Shown piece by piece: positions 28,306-39,412 of a stretch of 64,000 bases of DNA (position 1 is its first letter; each line of letters begins with the position of its first letter). Under the pieces are notes generated by a model that did not search any database, was not told the origin of the DNA, and saw nothing but the letters and a program-made list of their open reading frames with translations. A program made the translations under genes and the position numbers. The DNA comes from CAZUDO01 sp964618895 (lineage in GTDB: Bacteria > Desulfobacterota > Binatia > DP-6), in assembly GCA_964618895.1 (NCBI GenBank), contig CAZUDO010000059.1:181956-245955 (forward strand). Reading direction: 5' to 3'.

Positions 28306-28332
28306 ATTATAGCAAGCTTGCTCCTATGTCAA
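28306..28332 (-). promoter_or_regulatory. Consensus sigma-70 promoter with palindromic 15-bp spacer
   Basis: On the reverse strand TTGACA (28332-28327) is followed after 15 bases by TATAAT (28311-28306), both exact consensus hexamers, with a TGC extended -10. The spacer carries the perfect palindrome AGCAAGCTTGCT, overlapping the -10 edge (28311-28322). The start of the RAYT gene is only 16 bases after the -10. A 15-bp spacer is short for sigma-70, so an operator in the spacer or an activator that twists DNA is plausible. Confidence 0.6.
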
Positions 28333-28660
28333 GTGATGTGTGTCGTCACGGAGGCCCACGCTCTGGACACCCGGGCGCTGCGCGGGGGCTCGTCGTCGCC
28401 GCCGCCGGGCACCGGCTCGACCCGACGCCGTCGGTCCGCCTGGTCACCAGTAGGTTCTTCCGGGTTCCCTGTGGGTAGCCGGGGACCATGGGGTGGAGCT
28501 GGTATCCTCCGCCCATGGGCGCCGCGCGGAAGATCATGGAGGGTCGGGAACGGAACGGGCCCGCCGCGGGGCGCGGGTGGCCGAGCGCTAGCAGTCGACC
28601 GGCGAAGGACTGACGGCGACCGCCTCATGCTTACCCCCGGATGAGCCGCTGAAACGGTCG
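28333..28660. other. Intergenic stretch without recognisable gene
   Basis: Several open frames exist but none has motifs, a ribosome site or similarity that I recognise. It separates the RAYT promoter from a decayed kinase gene and contains no attC, tRNA or long repeat that I can see. Confidence 0.4.
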
Positions 28661-29060
28661 TCACGGGCCGATAAGACCGAGCGCGTCTTCGAGGAGGCCG
28701 ACGCCGTCCGGGAGGAAGTAGTGATTGCCGGCGTGCACGTCGCCGTAGATCACGGTGCGGGGCTCCGCCGCCCACGCGGGAACACGGACGCGGGCGGTGG
28801 CGCACCCCACGCCGGCGTGTCGTAGGTGACGCCCAGGCGCATGCGGGCCGTCGTCCCCGCATGGCCGTCGAGCGTCTCGAGCGTCCGCACGCGCACACCC
28901 GGGAACCGCGACTGCAAGGCGCCGCTCAACCAGCTCGGGGTATCGACCGCACGTCGGTCGGCACCGCGCCGTCGCGCGCTCCCACCCGCTCGGCCGCCAG
29001 CCACCCGCCCTCGCGCAGGGCGCCGCGGCCGCCGCCAGTCCGTCGGCGAGCACTGCGCGT
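28661..29060 (-). pseudogene. Aminoglycoside phosphotransferase-family pseudogene
   Basis: The N-terminal part reads TPSWLSGALQSRFPGVRVRT followed by LETLDGHAGTTARMRLGVTY, a kinase-like N-lobe of the APH family. In another frame a later part reads RTVIYGDVHAGNHYFLPDGV, the catalytic HGD-x-H-x-GN loop (here YGDVHAGN). About 200 residues that should lie between are gone and at least one frameshift separates the pieces. Downstream of the molybdopterin gene on the same strand. Not expected to be functional. Confidence 0.6.
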
Positions 29061-29061
29061 G

Positions 29062-31220
<2,159 letters not shown>

Positions 31221-31224
<4 letters not shown>

Positions 31225-31862
31225 CGAGGTTCCAGGTCGAACAGGGTGAGGGCGCGGCGGCGGGTTTGGGTCAAGAGGGTCAGGAAGTGGGCGCGGGGGA
31301 TGGTGTGGGCGCCGAGGCGTTCGAGGTGCGGGGTCAACACCTGGACGTCGAACCAGTCGAGGCCGCTGGCGGCCAGGTGGTCGGAGAGATGGAGGAGGAC
31401 CAGCTTAGAGGCGTCGGTCTCGCGGTGGAACATGCTCTCGGCAGCGAAGGCGCCGTCCACGTCGACGCCGTAGAGGCCCGCGACCAGGCGATGGTCACGC
31501 CACGCTTCCACGCTGTGGGCGATGCCGAGGCGGTGGAGGCGCGTGTAGGCGGACAGGATGGCGGGCGTGATCCAGGTTCCGGGCGGCTGTCCGGGGCGGG
31601 GTGTGGTAGCGCAGGCGCGGATGACGGCGGGGAAGTCGGCGTCGATCGTGAAGCGCAGCGTCGTCCGGCGGCGGGTGCGCGCGAGGCGGTGGCCGACGTG
31701 CACCCGGTCGTGCGCCAGGATGGCGCGCTCGCGCGGGCAGAACCAGAGGAGCGGCAGGCCCTCGACCGGCCAGGGGAAGATGCCGCGGCGGTAGGCACGC
31801 AGGAGCGTGGCGGTGTCGAGGTCGCCGCCGACGGCGACGATGTCGTCGCGGTTGATGCTCAT
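31221..31862 (-). CDS. aat: Leucyl/phenylalanyl-tRNA--protein transferase
   Basis: The 213-residue product begins MSINRDDIVAVGGDLDTATL and has GIFPWPVEGLPLLWFCPRER, VEAWRDHRLVAGLYGVDVDG and FAAESMFHRETDASKLVL, the standard Aat blocks. It adds Leu or Phe to N-terminal Arg/Lys of proteins, marking them for ClpS/ClpAP. The start is chosen at the family-like N-terminus; the frame is open 26 codons further. It is upstream of, and translationally coupled to, the molybdopterin gene. Confidence 0.93.
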
Positions 31863-31960
31863 GACCGGGCGGGGGGCAGCATACGGCGGTGGGGGGGAAG
31901 GGGCAATCGACGAGCGGCACTGTTGACACCCGCTACGCACTCACGCACCTACGGAGAAGC

Positions 31961-32068
31961 ATGGCACGGTCTACGTATTCGGTGATGCGCGCCCAGAGTC
32001 AGCTTCCGCAGCTCCTGCGCGAGGCCGAGAGCCCACCGACGGGACATCACGCCGGCAGATCGTCTTGA
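31961..32068 (+). pseudogene. Truncated Phd/YefM antitoxin
   Basis: The frame begins MARSTYSVMRAQSQLPQLLR after ACGGAGAAGC, with TTGACA at 31923-31928, then ends after 35 codons in unrelated residues. The N-terminal part is clearly a Phd-type DNA-binding half; the rest of the antitoxin and its toxin are missing. First piece of the 31.9-35.5 kb mosaic. Confidence 0.6.
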
Positions 32069-32165
32069 GAGACCTCGGCACCGCTGTCACGACCCAGGTA
32101 ACGAGCGTCCGGCCTGGTGCCGATGCCGGCGACAGCATTCGACCGGCACTCAACCGCCTCGGAAC

Positions 32166-32310
32166 TCGCCGTGGTGGCGTGGGAGCGCGAGCTCACCTGC
32201 CCGACGGTGAATGCCGCGGCCATCCAGCAGTTCGTCGCCGACCACCGCAACCGCGCGCCCGAGGACGTGTGCAGCCACGGGAGTGTCGTGCCGTGAGCGC
32301 TGCCAACGAC
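32166..32310 (+). repeat. Partial duplicate of the DUF3105 gene 3' end
   Basis: About 145 bp match 34621-34765 without gaps and with only a handful of substitutions through the stop codon. They encode the last ~40 residues of the DUF3105 protein (AVVAWERELTCPTV then AAIQQFVADHRNRAPEDVC). The copy lies about 2.46 kb upstream of the complete gene in the same orientation, so the segment between is flanked by direct repeats. Confidence 0.88.
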
Positions 32311-32329
32311 GCGGTCCCCCCGGTGACGG

Positions 32330-32404
32330 GATGTCCGAACCACGATGATCTACACGCACGTGCTCGGCCGCGGACCGGCTGTCCGGTCGATCGCCTCCTC
32401 GCAC
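32330..32404 (+). pseudogene. C-terminal fragment of an integron-integrase-like tyrosine recombinase
   Basis: Twenty-five codons read DVRTTMIYTHVLGRGPAVRS, the catalytic-tyrosine block and tail of IntI-like and related tyrosine recombinases (DV-x-TTMIYTHVL-x-RG). The Tyr that would attack DNA is present, but nothing upstream of it remains and the tail shifts frame. It starts 20 bp after the duplicated DUF3105 end. Together with the attC at 19.2 kb it points to past integron activity. Confidence 0.6.
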
Positions 32405-32659
32405 CCGCCGCCGCGACCGATGCCGGAGCCTCCATCGCGGCTATCCCGACCGGCTTGTCAGGATAACGCTCCCGCCGTCGCTGTCGGCTCCGAGGCAGGT
32501 TCCCAAGTTGCGGCGGTAGGTTGTCGAGCCTTTCCGGCGGCACGTCCCGGTGCTACATGGGCGCTGTGCGGGAATATCCAGGTCTGTCCAATTGGCGTTA
32601 GACGCCCCGACCGTGCCGGCGGTCCGACGACGAACTCGGAAGCTTGAGGCGCCCGTGAC
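32405..32659. other. Intergenic stretch, no recognisable gene
   Basis: No coding or RNA signal was recognised. A small inverted repeat GGCGTTAGACGCC at 32595-32607 is the only structure noted. It separates the integrase fragment from the broken AlbA_2-type regulator. Confidence 0.4.
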
Positions 32660-32679
32660 CTTCCGAGTATACTTCCGAG
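32660..32679 (+). repeat. Tandem CTTCCGAG pair before the AlbA_2 remnant
   Basis: CTTCCGAG occurs at 32660-32667 and again at 32672-32679, four bases before the ATG at 32684. Spacing of 12 bp (about one helical turn) suggests a two-site regulator-binding element, but the gene behind it is broken. Confidence 0.35.
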
Positions 32680-32683
32680 CGTG

Positions 32684-33590
32684 ATGGACCTTGTAGATAT
32701 CCTCAAGCGCCCCGAAGGCAAGACGCTGGAGTTCAAGCGCGAGCCGCCGCGATCTGGAGTCGCTGCGACTCCTCACCGACCACCAGGGCCACAAGGTGCC
32801 GACCGTGGGTGGGATGATCCTGTTCGGGAAGGACCGCGAGCGCCACTTCCCGGACGCCTGGATCCAGGCCGGCCGCTTCGCGGGCACTGACAAGAGCCGC
32901 ATCGTCGATCGCGCCGAGATCCGCTCCCTGCCTGTGCGCGCCATCGAGGAGGCGATCGCCTTCGTCAAAAAGCACGCGCTGCACGGCGCCGAGATCGGCG
33001 CCGTGCGCCGCAAGGAGCACTGGAGCCTGCCTCCGGTGGCTGTGCGCGAGGCGATCATCAATGCGGTGGCCCACACTGACTATGCGCAACGCGGCGCGCC
33101 GCTGCGCATCTCGATCTTCGACGACCGCCTCGAGGTCGAGAACCCGGGCCTCCTGCCCTTCGGCCTCACGCTCGAGGATCTGCCGCGCGGCGTGTCGAAG
33201 CTGCGCAACCGGGTGATCGGCCGCGTCTTCCACGCCCTCGGCCTGATCGAGCAGTGGGGCAGCGGCATCCAGCGCATGACCGCCGCCTGCCGCGAGGCCG
33301 GGCTCGCGGCCCCGGTGTTCGAGGAGCTCGCCACGCGCTTCCGGGTCACGATCGCCAGCGCGCGAGTGGGCCGTCCCGTGCTCGACGACACGGACCAGTC
33401 CATCCTCAAGAGCCTCGCCGGCGGCAAGGGACTTTCCACGAGCGAGATCGCAGCGGCGATCGGCCTCACCCCGCGCGCCACGCGCACCCGGCTCGCCCGC
33501 ATGGTCGACCGCGGGCTGGTCAGCGAGATCGGCACCGGGCCGCAGGACCCGCAGCGGCGCTACTTCCTGGCCGATCGAGGACCGGCATGA
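32684..33590 (+). pseudogene. AlbA_2/Schlafen-like ATP-binding regulator with internal deletion
   Basis: The start MDLVDILKRPEGKTLEFKRE is the N-terminus of an AlbA_2 (divergent AAA_4) regulator. It then jumps, in another frame, to RDLESLRLLTDHQGHKVPTV, and from there to an intact C-terminal half: GGMILFGKDRERHFPDAWIQ, the GHKL-type EAIINAVAHTDYAQRGAPLR with ENPGLLPFGL, and a winged HTH (STSEIAAAIGLTPRATRTRL). About 100 residues of the DNA-binding domain are missing. A short GTG-started protein from 32796 could still be made. Such genes often sit with type I restriction systems, as here. Confidence 0.7.
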
Positions 33591-33796
33591 AACTCACGCT
33601 CCAGCAGCTCGAAGCCCACCTCTGGGGCGCGGCCAACATCCTGCGCGGCAAGACCGCGGGGCAGGACTACAAGAACTACATCCTGTCGCTCCGGTTGATG
33701 TCGACTGCGACGAAGCTCGCCCGCGGCCGCCAGGCCACCCGACCGATCGCGGATCGCCTCGCGCGACCGTTCGAAGACTGCTGCACGGTTCGTTGA
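33587..33796 (+). pseudogene. HsdM (type I restriction methylase) N-terminal stub
   Basis: The first 35 residues, MKLTLQQLEAHLWGAANILR and GKTAGQDYKNYILSL, are the conserved N-terminal helical start of type I methylase subunits. After ILSL the frame continues with unrelated residues and stops at codon 70. The rest of hsdM, hsdS and hsdR are absent. Its ATG overlaps the stop of the AlbA_2 gene (ATGA), the normal operon arrangement. Confidence 0.7.
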
Positions 33797-33857
33797 GCGG
33801 CGAAGCCACTCGTCCGGCTGGAATGCCAAGGAGTGTGGTGGTAGGCCACCGCCCCGC

Positions 33858-34751
33858 ATGCACGCGGTCTTCCTCGCTCTGATCCTCACGCTCGGTCTCG
33901 CACCAGGCGCCGCCCACGCTCGCCCCTGCCCTGCGCGTCGCTACGTCGTCACCAGCGACGCGACCCCGCTTGGCGGCACCCCCGTCCTGCTCGCCGTCGA
34001 CGCCACCACCCTTGCCTTCACCGGCGGCTGCACGTCCACCGCCGCCACGCGCCGCGGCGCGCGCCTCGTCGCTTCGTGGGACAGCTGCGCCGGTCGCACC
34101 GGGCTCCGGCTGAAGGCCCGCCTCTCCCGCACCTGCACCGCGATCCGCGGTCGCCTGCGCGCCCCCGGCGTGCGGACCAAGTTCACGGCAGCGCCGTCCG
34201 TCTGCAGCGACGGCGTGGTGGACGCGGGCCTTGGCGAGCAGTGCGACGGCACGCCGTGCGCCGACGCGCCGTGTGACGCGTGCGGCTGCGGCGCGGGCGC
34301 GTGCGCCGACCTCGCCGTCGGCGGCGAGGGCACGCCGGTGCACGTGCAGGAGGGATCGTCCATCCCCTGGGTCCACAACCCGCCCACCGCCGGCCCGCAC
34401 TACCCGCGCTGGGCGCCGTACCGCGCCTTCACCACCACCCTGCCGCGCGGCTACTGGGTGCACAACCTCGAGCACGGTGGCGTGGTGCTCCTCTACCGCC
34501 CCGACGCCCCCGCCGAGATCGTCGCGGTACTCACGGCCGCCTACCAGTCCCTCCCCGACGATCCCGTGTGCGGCCACCGCCGCGCCATCCTGACGCCCGA
34601 CCCGCTGCTCGACACGACGGTCGCCGTGGTGGCGTGGGAGCGCGAGCTCACCTGCCCGACGGTGGATGCCGCGGCCATCCAGCAGTTCGTCGCCGACCAC
34701 CGCAACCGCGCGCCCGAGGACGTGTGCGCTCACGGGAGCTTCGTCCCGTGA
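33858..34751 (+). CDS. Secreted DUF3105 protein with Cys-rich linker
   Basis: The 297-residue protein has a signal peptide (MHAVFLALILTLGLAPGAAHA), an N-terminal beta-rich segment, a Cys-rich linker VCSDGVVDAGLGEQCDGTPC like those of myxobacterial secreted proteins, and a C-terminal DUF3105 domain: NPPTAGPHYPRWAPYRAFTT and VHNLEHGGVVLLYRP with the conserved His residues. Role unknown. Its 3' end is duplicated at 32166-32310. Confidence 0.85.
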   Translation: MHAVFLALILTLGLAPGAAHARPCPARRYVVTSDATPLGGTPVLLAVDATTLAFTGGCTSTAATRRGARLVASWDSCAGRTGLRLKARLSRTCTAIRGRLRAPGVRTKFTAAPSVCSDGVVDAGLGEQCDGTPCADAPCDACGCGAGACADLAVGGEGTPVHVQEGSSIPWVHNPPTAGPHYPRWAPYRAFTTTLPRGYWVHNLEHGGVVLLYRPDAPAEIVAVLTAAYQSLPDDPVCGHRRAILTPDPLLDTTVAVVAWERELTCPTVDAAAIQQFVADHRNRAPEDVCAHGSFVP

Positions 34752-34834
34752 GCGCCCCCGACGACGCTACGCGACGCGACCTCGTCCTCCGCTCCACCGA
34801 CGCCTTCAATTGGGCGTGCCGATCCGCTGGGTTG

Positions 34835-34863
34835 TTGAATCAGATGTCATCAGAAGATACGAT
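34835..34863 (+). promoter_or_regulatory. Promoter of the Phd/VapC pair
   Basis: TTGAAT (34835-34840) and TACGAT (34858-34863) are 17 bp apart, a good sigma-70 layout. The antitoxin ATG at 34870 would be at about the transcription start, so the message is probably leaderless. Confidence 0.45.
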
Positions 34864-34869
34864 GCTGGC

Positions 34870-35145
34870 ATGAGAACACTCTCGGTCACGGAGGTCGCGC
34901 GCAACTTCCGTAAGGTGCTCGACTCGGTGGAGCACGAGCAAGAGGAGATCGTCCTCATCCGCAACCGCCGCCAGGTCGCGCGGCTCGTCCCGGAAGCCCC
35001 GTGCCGGAACGCGCTGGAGGTGTTCGGAGACCTGTACCGGGTGCTCGATGACTCGACGGCACAGGCGCTGTCAGCCGCCGTGTCGACTGCGCGGAAGCGC
35101 CGACGCGGCCGCCTTTCCGAGCTGAGAAACCCGTGGGCTGGCTGA
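34870..35145 (+). CDS. Phd/YefM-type antitoxin
   Basis: The 91-residue product begins MRTLSVTEVARNFRKVLDSV and has EEIVLIRNRRQVARLVPEAP, the Phd fold; the second half (DSTAQALSAAVSTARKRRRG) would bind the toxin. It overlaps the toxin start by 13 bp. The antitoxin is intact while the toxin is frameshifted, the expected direction of decay. Confidence 0.85.
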   Translation: MRTLSVTEVARNFRKVLDSVEHEQEEIVLIRNRRQVARLVPEAPCRNALEVFGDLYRVLDDSTAQALSAAVSTARKRRRGRLSELRNPWAG

Positions 35146-35544
35146 TCGACACCAGCATCTGGATTGCCATCGAGCGCGGGCGGCTCGGCGCCGCGGACAT
35201 TCATGCGATCACCGGCCAGGCGCCGGTGTACCTCTCACCCGTCAACGTGGCCGAGATGCAGTTTCGGACTCGAACTATTGACCGGCGTCGCGAAGCAGAA
35301 GGCTTCGGCCGCTCTGCGCCGCCTACGGCGGAAACCCCAGCTCCGCATCACGCTGGAGATCGCCGAGGTGTTCGGGGTCCTGGCTGCACGCCTGAAGAAG
35401 GCGGGCCGGGAGGCGGGCTATCGCATCAACGATCTCTGGCTCGCGGCGCAGGCGATCCAACGCGACTTCACCCTCCTCACCGCAAACCCGAAGGACTTCC
35501 GGGACATTCCGCGGCTCAAGATGGTTGCGCTGCGGGTTCCGTAG
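35133..35544 (+). pseudogene. VapC-like PIN toxin, frameshifted by one base
   Basis: From GTG the frame reads MGWLIDTSIWIAIERGRLGA and SPVNVAEMQF, then continues one frame over as GLELLTGVAKQKASAALRRL, GYRINDLWLAAQAIQRDFTL and LTANPKDFRDIPRLKMVALR. Reading TTC instead of TTTC at about 35262-35264 restores the whole PIN domain with all acids. The extra T is either a real inactivating mutation or a sequencing error in a short T-run. Confidence 0.75.
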
Positions 35545-35565
35545 TGGCCGAAGGGAGGGCTCGGC

Positions 35566-36711
35566 TCAGTCGCGCTTGAGGATGTGCACCACGCACACGC
35601 TGCCACCGCCCATCATGTGGCACAGGCCCACGCGCGCGTCCTGCACCTGCCGCTTGCCCGCCTCACCGCGCAGCTGGAGCGTGGTCTCCCAGATCTGCGC
35701 CAGGCCGGTCGGCCCCCCCGGATGGCCGCGGGCGATGAGGCCGCCGTCGGTCGACACGGCGACGCGCCCGCTGCGCTCGAAGTCGCCGCGGTCGATGGCG
35801 CCTTCGGCCTCGCCCGGCTTACACAGGCCGAGCAGCTCGTAGTATTCCAGCTCTTCGATCGCGAAGGCGTCGTGCACCTGGACCAGGTCGAGGTCCTCCG
35901 GGCCGAGGCCGGCCTGCTCGTAGCACACACGCGAGGTGTCGACCGTCATGCGCGCCGGGCCGACCACCGGGCCCATGAAGAGGTGGCCGCGTTCGTAGCG
36001 CTCGCTCTGCAGGTCGGAGGCGACCACGCGCACCACCGGCCGGTCGGGCCGGAGCTTCTTGGCCAGCTCCGCCCGGCCGACGATCGCCACCGCCGCGCCG
36101 TCGCCGATCGGGCACGACATCATGGTGGTGAGCGGCCACGCGACCATGCGCGAGGCGAGCACCTTCTCCACCGTCACCGGCTTGTCGGCCTGGCGCTGGC
36201 TCATGGGGTTCAGCGCGCCGTTGCTGAAGTTCTTGGCGGCGATCCGGGCCAGGTGCTCGCGCGTGGTGCCGCGTTCGTGCATGCGACGGGTGGCCCAGAG
36301 GGCGAAGAACGCCGCCGGCAGGATGGCATCCTCCAGCCACGCGGGATCCGTCGGCGCGGCGCTCTGCTGGATCATGGTGGTCATCTTGTCGAAGCCGACC
36401 ACCATGACCACGTCGTACCGCCCGCTCTCGACCGCGAGCACCGCCTCGCGGAAGCAGGCCGAGCCCGTGGCCGACGCGTTGGAGACATGCTGCACCGGGA
36501 TGCCCGTGGCGCCGAACTCCTTCATGACCCGCGCGCTGCTCATCACCGGGGCGAAGATGTAGCCGGCGTAGGCGGCCTGCACGTCGCGGAAGGTGAGTCC
36601 GGCGTCGTCGAGCGCGGCCAGGCCGGCCTCGCGCGCCATGTCGCCGTTGGTCTTGTCGGTCCACATGCCGAAGCGATGCATGCCGACGCCGAGGACGGCC
36701 ACGTCCTTCAT
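35566..36711 (-). CDS. Thiolase-like lipid-transfer protein (SCP-x type)
   Basis: The 381-residue protein begins MKDVAVLGVGMHRFGMWTDK and has VQVHDAFAIEELEYYELLGL, STDGGLIARGHPGGPTGLAQ and GLCHMMGGGSVCVVHIL near the end. The usual nucleophile block reads SNASATGSACF, with Ser where active thiolases have Cys, so classical thiolysis is doubtful; Ltp2-like retro-aldol or other chemistry is possible. It overlaps the stop of the DUF35 gene upstream by 4 bases (ATGA); such DUF35/thiolase pairs form complexes. Confidence 0.85.
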   Translation of the reverse strand: MKDVAVLGVGMHRFGMWTDKTNGDMAREAGLAALDDAGLTFRDVQAAYAGYIFAPVMSSARVMKEFGATGIPVQHVSNASATGSACFREAVLAVESGRYDVVMVVGFDKMTTMIQQSAAPTDPAWLEDAILPAAFFALWATRRMHERGTTREHLARIAAKNFSNGALNPMSQRQADKPVTVEKVLASRMVAWPLTTMMSCPIGDGAAVAIVGRAELAKKLRPDRPVVRVVASDLQSERYERGHLFMGPVVGPARMTVDTSRVCYEQAGLGPEDLDLVQVHDAFAIEELEYYELLGLCKPGEAEGAIDRGDFERSGRVAVSTDGGLIARGHPGGPTGLAQIWETTLQLRGEAGKRQVQDARVGLCHMMGGGSVCVVHILKRD

Positions 36712-37139
36712 GCCGCCCCTCCCACCGGCCGGAAGCGCACGATCACCACCTGGCGCCCGTCCTCGTCCCGCATGGGCTCGAGCTCCGTCTCCAGCGTCTG
36801 GCCGATGCGGAACTCCTCCTGCTTGCCGGCGAGCGGTAGCTGGACGCGCGGGCCTTCCGGCAGGTCGACCTGCCCCACGCCGTACCCGATGTGCTCGACG
36901 TTGGTCGACCCGAAGAGCGGGAAGTGCACGAAGGTGTAGCTGTAGAGCGTACCGCGCGGACCGAGCTCGGCGTTGACGCAGTCGCGCGCCAGGCACTTGG
37001 CGCACACGACGCGCTTGGGGAAGAAGTGCTCGCCGCAGGCGACGCACCGCGAGCCGAGGAGCTTCGGGGGTTCGGCCGGGTCGTCGGGAATGGTGAAGTA
37101 GCCCGCCTTGATCGGGACCCGTATCTTCTGTTCTGCCAT
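36708..37139 (-). CDS. DUF35 zinc-ribbon/OB-fold protein
   Basis: The 143-residue product has a complete zinc ribbon SRCVACGEHFFPKRVVCAKC and an OB-fold with GTLYSYTFVHFPLFGSTNVE and YGVGQVDLPEGPRVQLPL. DUF35 proteins bind acyl-CoA and stabilise thiolase-like or hydratase partners. It is the first gene of a two-gene operon with the thiolase-like protein, translationally coupled. Divergent from the transglutaminase gene. Confidence 0.88.
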   Translation of the reverse strand: MAEQKIRVPIKAGYFTIPDDPAEPPKLLGSRCVACGEHFFPKRVVCAKCLARDCVNAELGPRGTLYSYTFVHFPLFGSTNVEHIGYGVGQVDLPEGPRVQLPLAGKQEEFRIGQTLETELEPMRDEDGRQVVIVRFRPVGGAA

Positions 37140-37226
37140 GCGCCGGCGGCGGACTTACTACCCGGGGAAAGACGGTGTCAATCCCGGTGGCGGTGGGGGC
37201 ACGCGCCCGGTACCCTCACCGGGATC

Positions 37227-38656
37227 GTGAGACGCGTACTCCGCATCGCCGTGGTCGGGTGGTGGCTCGGCATGATGGCGCTCCTGGTGCAGAAGCAGGC
37301 GCGCCCGCCCGGCACCGACCTGGCCAGCCTCCCGCCGGCCGGCGAGGCCGCCACGGCACGCGACGAATGGTTCGGCGTGTATCGGGACGGGCAGAAGATC
37401 GGGCATGGGCATCGGGTCACCGCCCGCACGCCGCACGGCTTCCGCATCGAGGATGATACCCATCTCGTGCTGGCCATGCTCGGCAGCGCCCAGTCGGTGC
37501 ACACCACGTTGGTGACCGATACCGATGCGACGTTCGCGCTCCGCCGCTTCCACTTCCGGCTGGTGTCCCCCGCCGCCACCTTCACCGCCAGCGGCACCAG
37601 CGACGGCCGGCGGCTCGAGGTCCGCTACGGCGACGCCCGGGAGCCGCTCGTCGTCCCGCTGGCCGAGCCGATCGCGCTCTCCAGCACGCTCCGCCCGCGG
37701 CTCGCCGCCACCCGCCCGGCCCCGGGCACGCGCTACACGCAGGCCATCTTCAACCCGCTCACGCTGCGCGCCGAGCCGATCACCGTCGTCGTCGAGGGCA
37801 CCGAGACGGTCGACGGGCAGGAGGCCCTCCGCATCAGCGAGGAGCAGCGCGGCGTGCGCACCCGGGCCTGGCTCGCTGCCGACGGCAGCGTGCTGCGCGA
37901 GGAGGGCATGCTCGGCCTCGAGCTCCGGCGCGAGCCGCGCGCCGTCGCGCTCGCGGGGACGGACGGAGGCGCGCCGCTCGATCTCGCCGTCGCCGCCCGT
38001 ATCCCGCTCACGGGAACGATCACCGACCCGCGTGCGCGCACGGCGCTCACGCTGCGGGTGAGCGGCGACATGGCCGAGCGCATCCCCGACGACCCGCCGC
38101 GCCAGCGGCGCGCAGGCGCGCTGGTGCACGTGACGCGCGAGCCCGTGCCGGCCGCCGCGCCATCGGGCGATGGGCCCGATCTCGCCCCGTACGTGCGTCC
38201 AGGGCCGTTCGTCGAGTCGGACGACCCGGAGATCGTCGCCCGCGCGCGGGAGATCGTCGCCGGCGAGAGGGATCCCGCCGCCCGCGCCGGCCGCCTCGTC
38301 GGCTGGGTCCACACCCATCTCACGCAGGAGCCCAGCCTCACCGTCCCGAGCGCCCGCGACGTGCTGCGCGCCCGGCGCGGCGACTGCAACGAGCACGCCG
38401 TCCTGCTGGCCGCGCTCGCGCGCGCCGCCGGCATTCCCGCCCGCGTCGTCGCCGGGGCGGTCCACGCCGGCGACGGCTTCTACTACCATGCCTGGAACGA
38501 GCTCTGGCTCGGCGGCTGGGTGAGCGCGGATGCGGTCTTCGACCAGCTCCCCGTCGACGCCACGCACGTGAAGCTGGTCGACGGCGGCTCGGAGCGGCAG
38601 CTCGAGCTGGCCGGAGTCCTCGGCCGCCTGGCGTTCGCCACCGTGGAGACGGACTC

Positions 38657-38660
<4 letters not shown>
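37227..38660 (+). CDS. Transglutaminase-like membrane-anchored protein
   Basis: The 477-residue GTG-start product has an N-terminal membrane helix (LRIAVVGWWLGMMALLV), a beta-rich extracellular region and a C-terminal transglutaminase-like domain with Cys in RARRGDCNEHAVLLAALARA, His in YYHAWNELWLGG and Asp in SADAVFDQLP. Probably a protease or cross-linking fold in the envelope. It overlaps the ABC ATPase downstream by 4 bases; the three-gene order hints at export or envelope repair. Confidence 0.85.

Positions 38661-39408
<748 letters not shown>

Positions 39409-39412
<4 letters not shown>

Noticed and set aside
32595..32607. GGCGTTAGACGCC as an attC half-site (contains GTTAGAC)
   Set aside because: No RYYYAAC box lies upstream at a suitable distance; it is a simple short inverted repeat.
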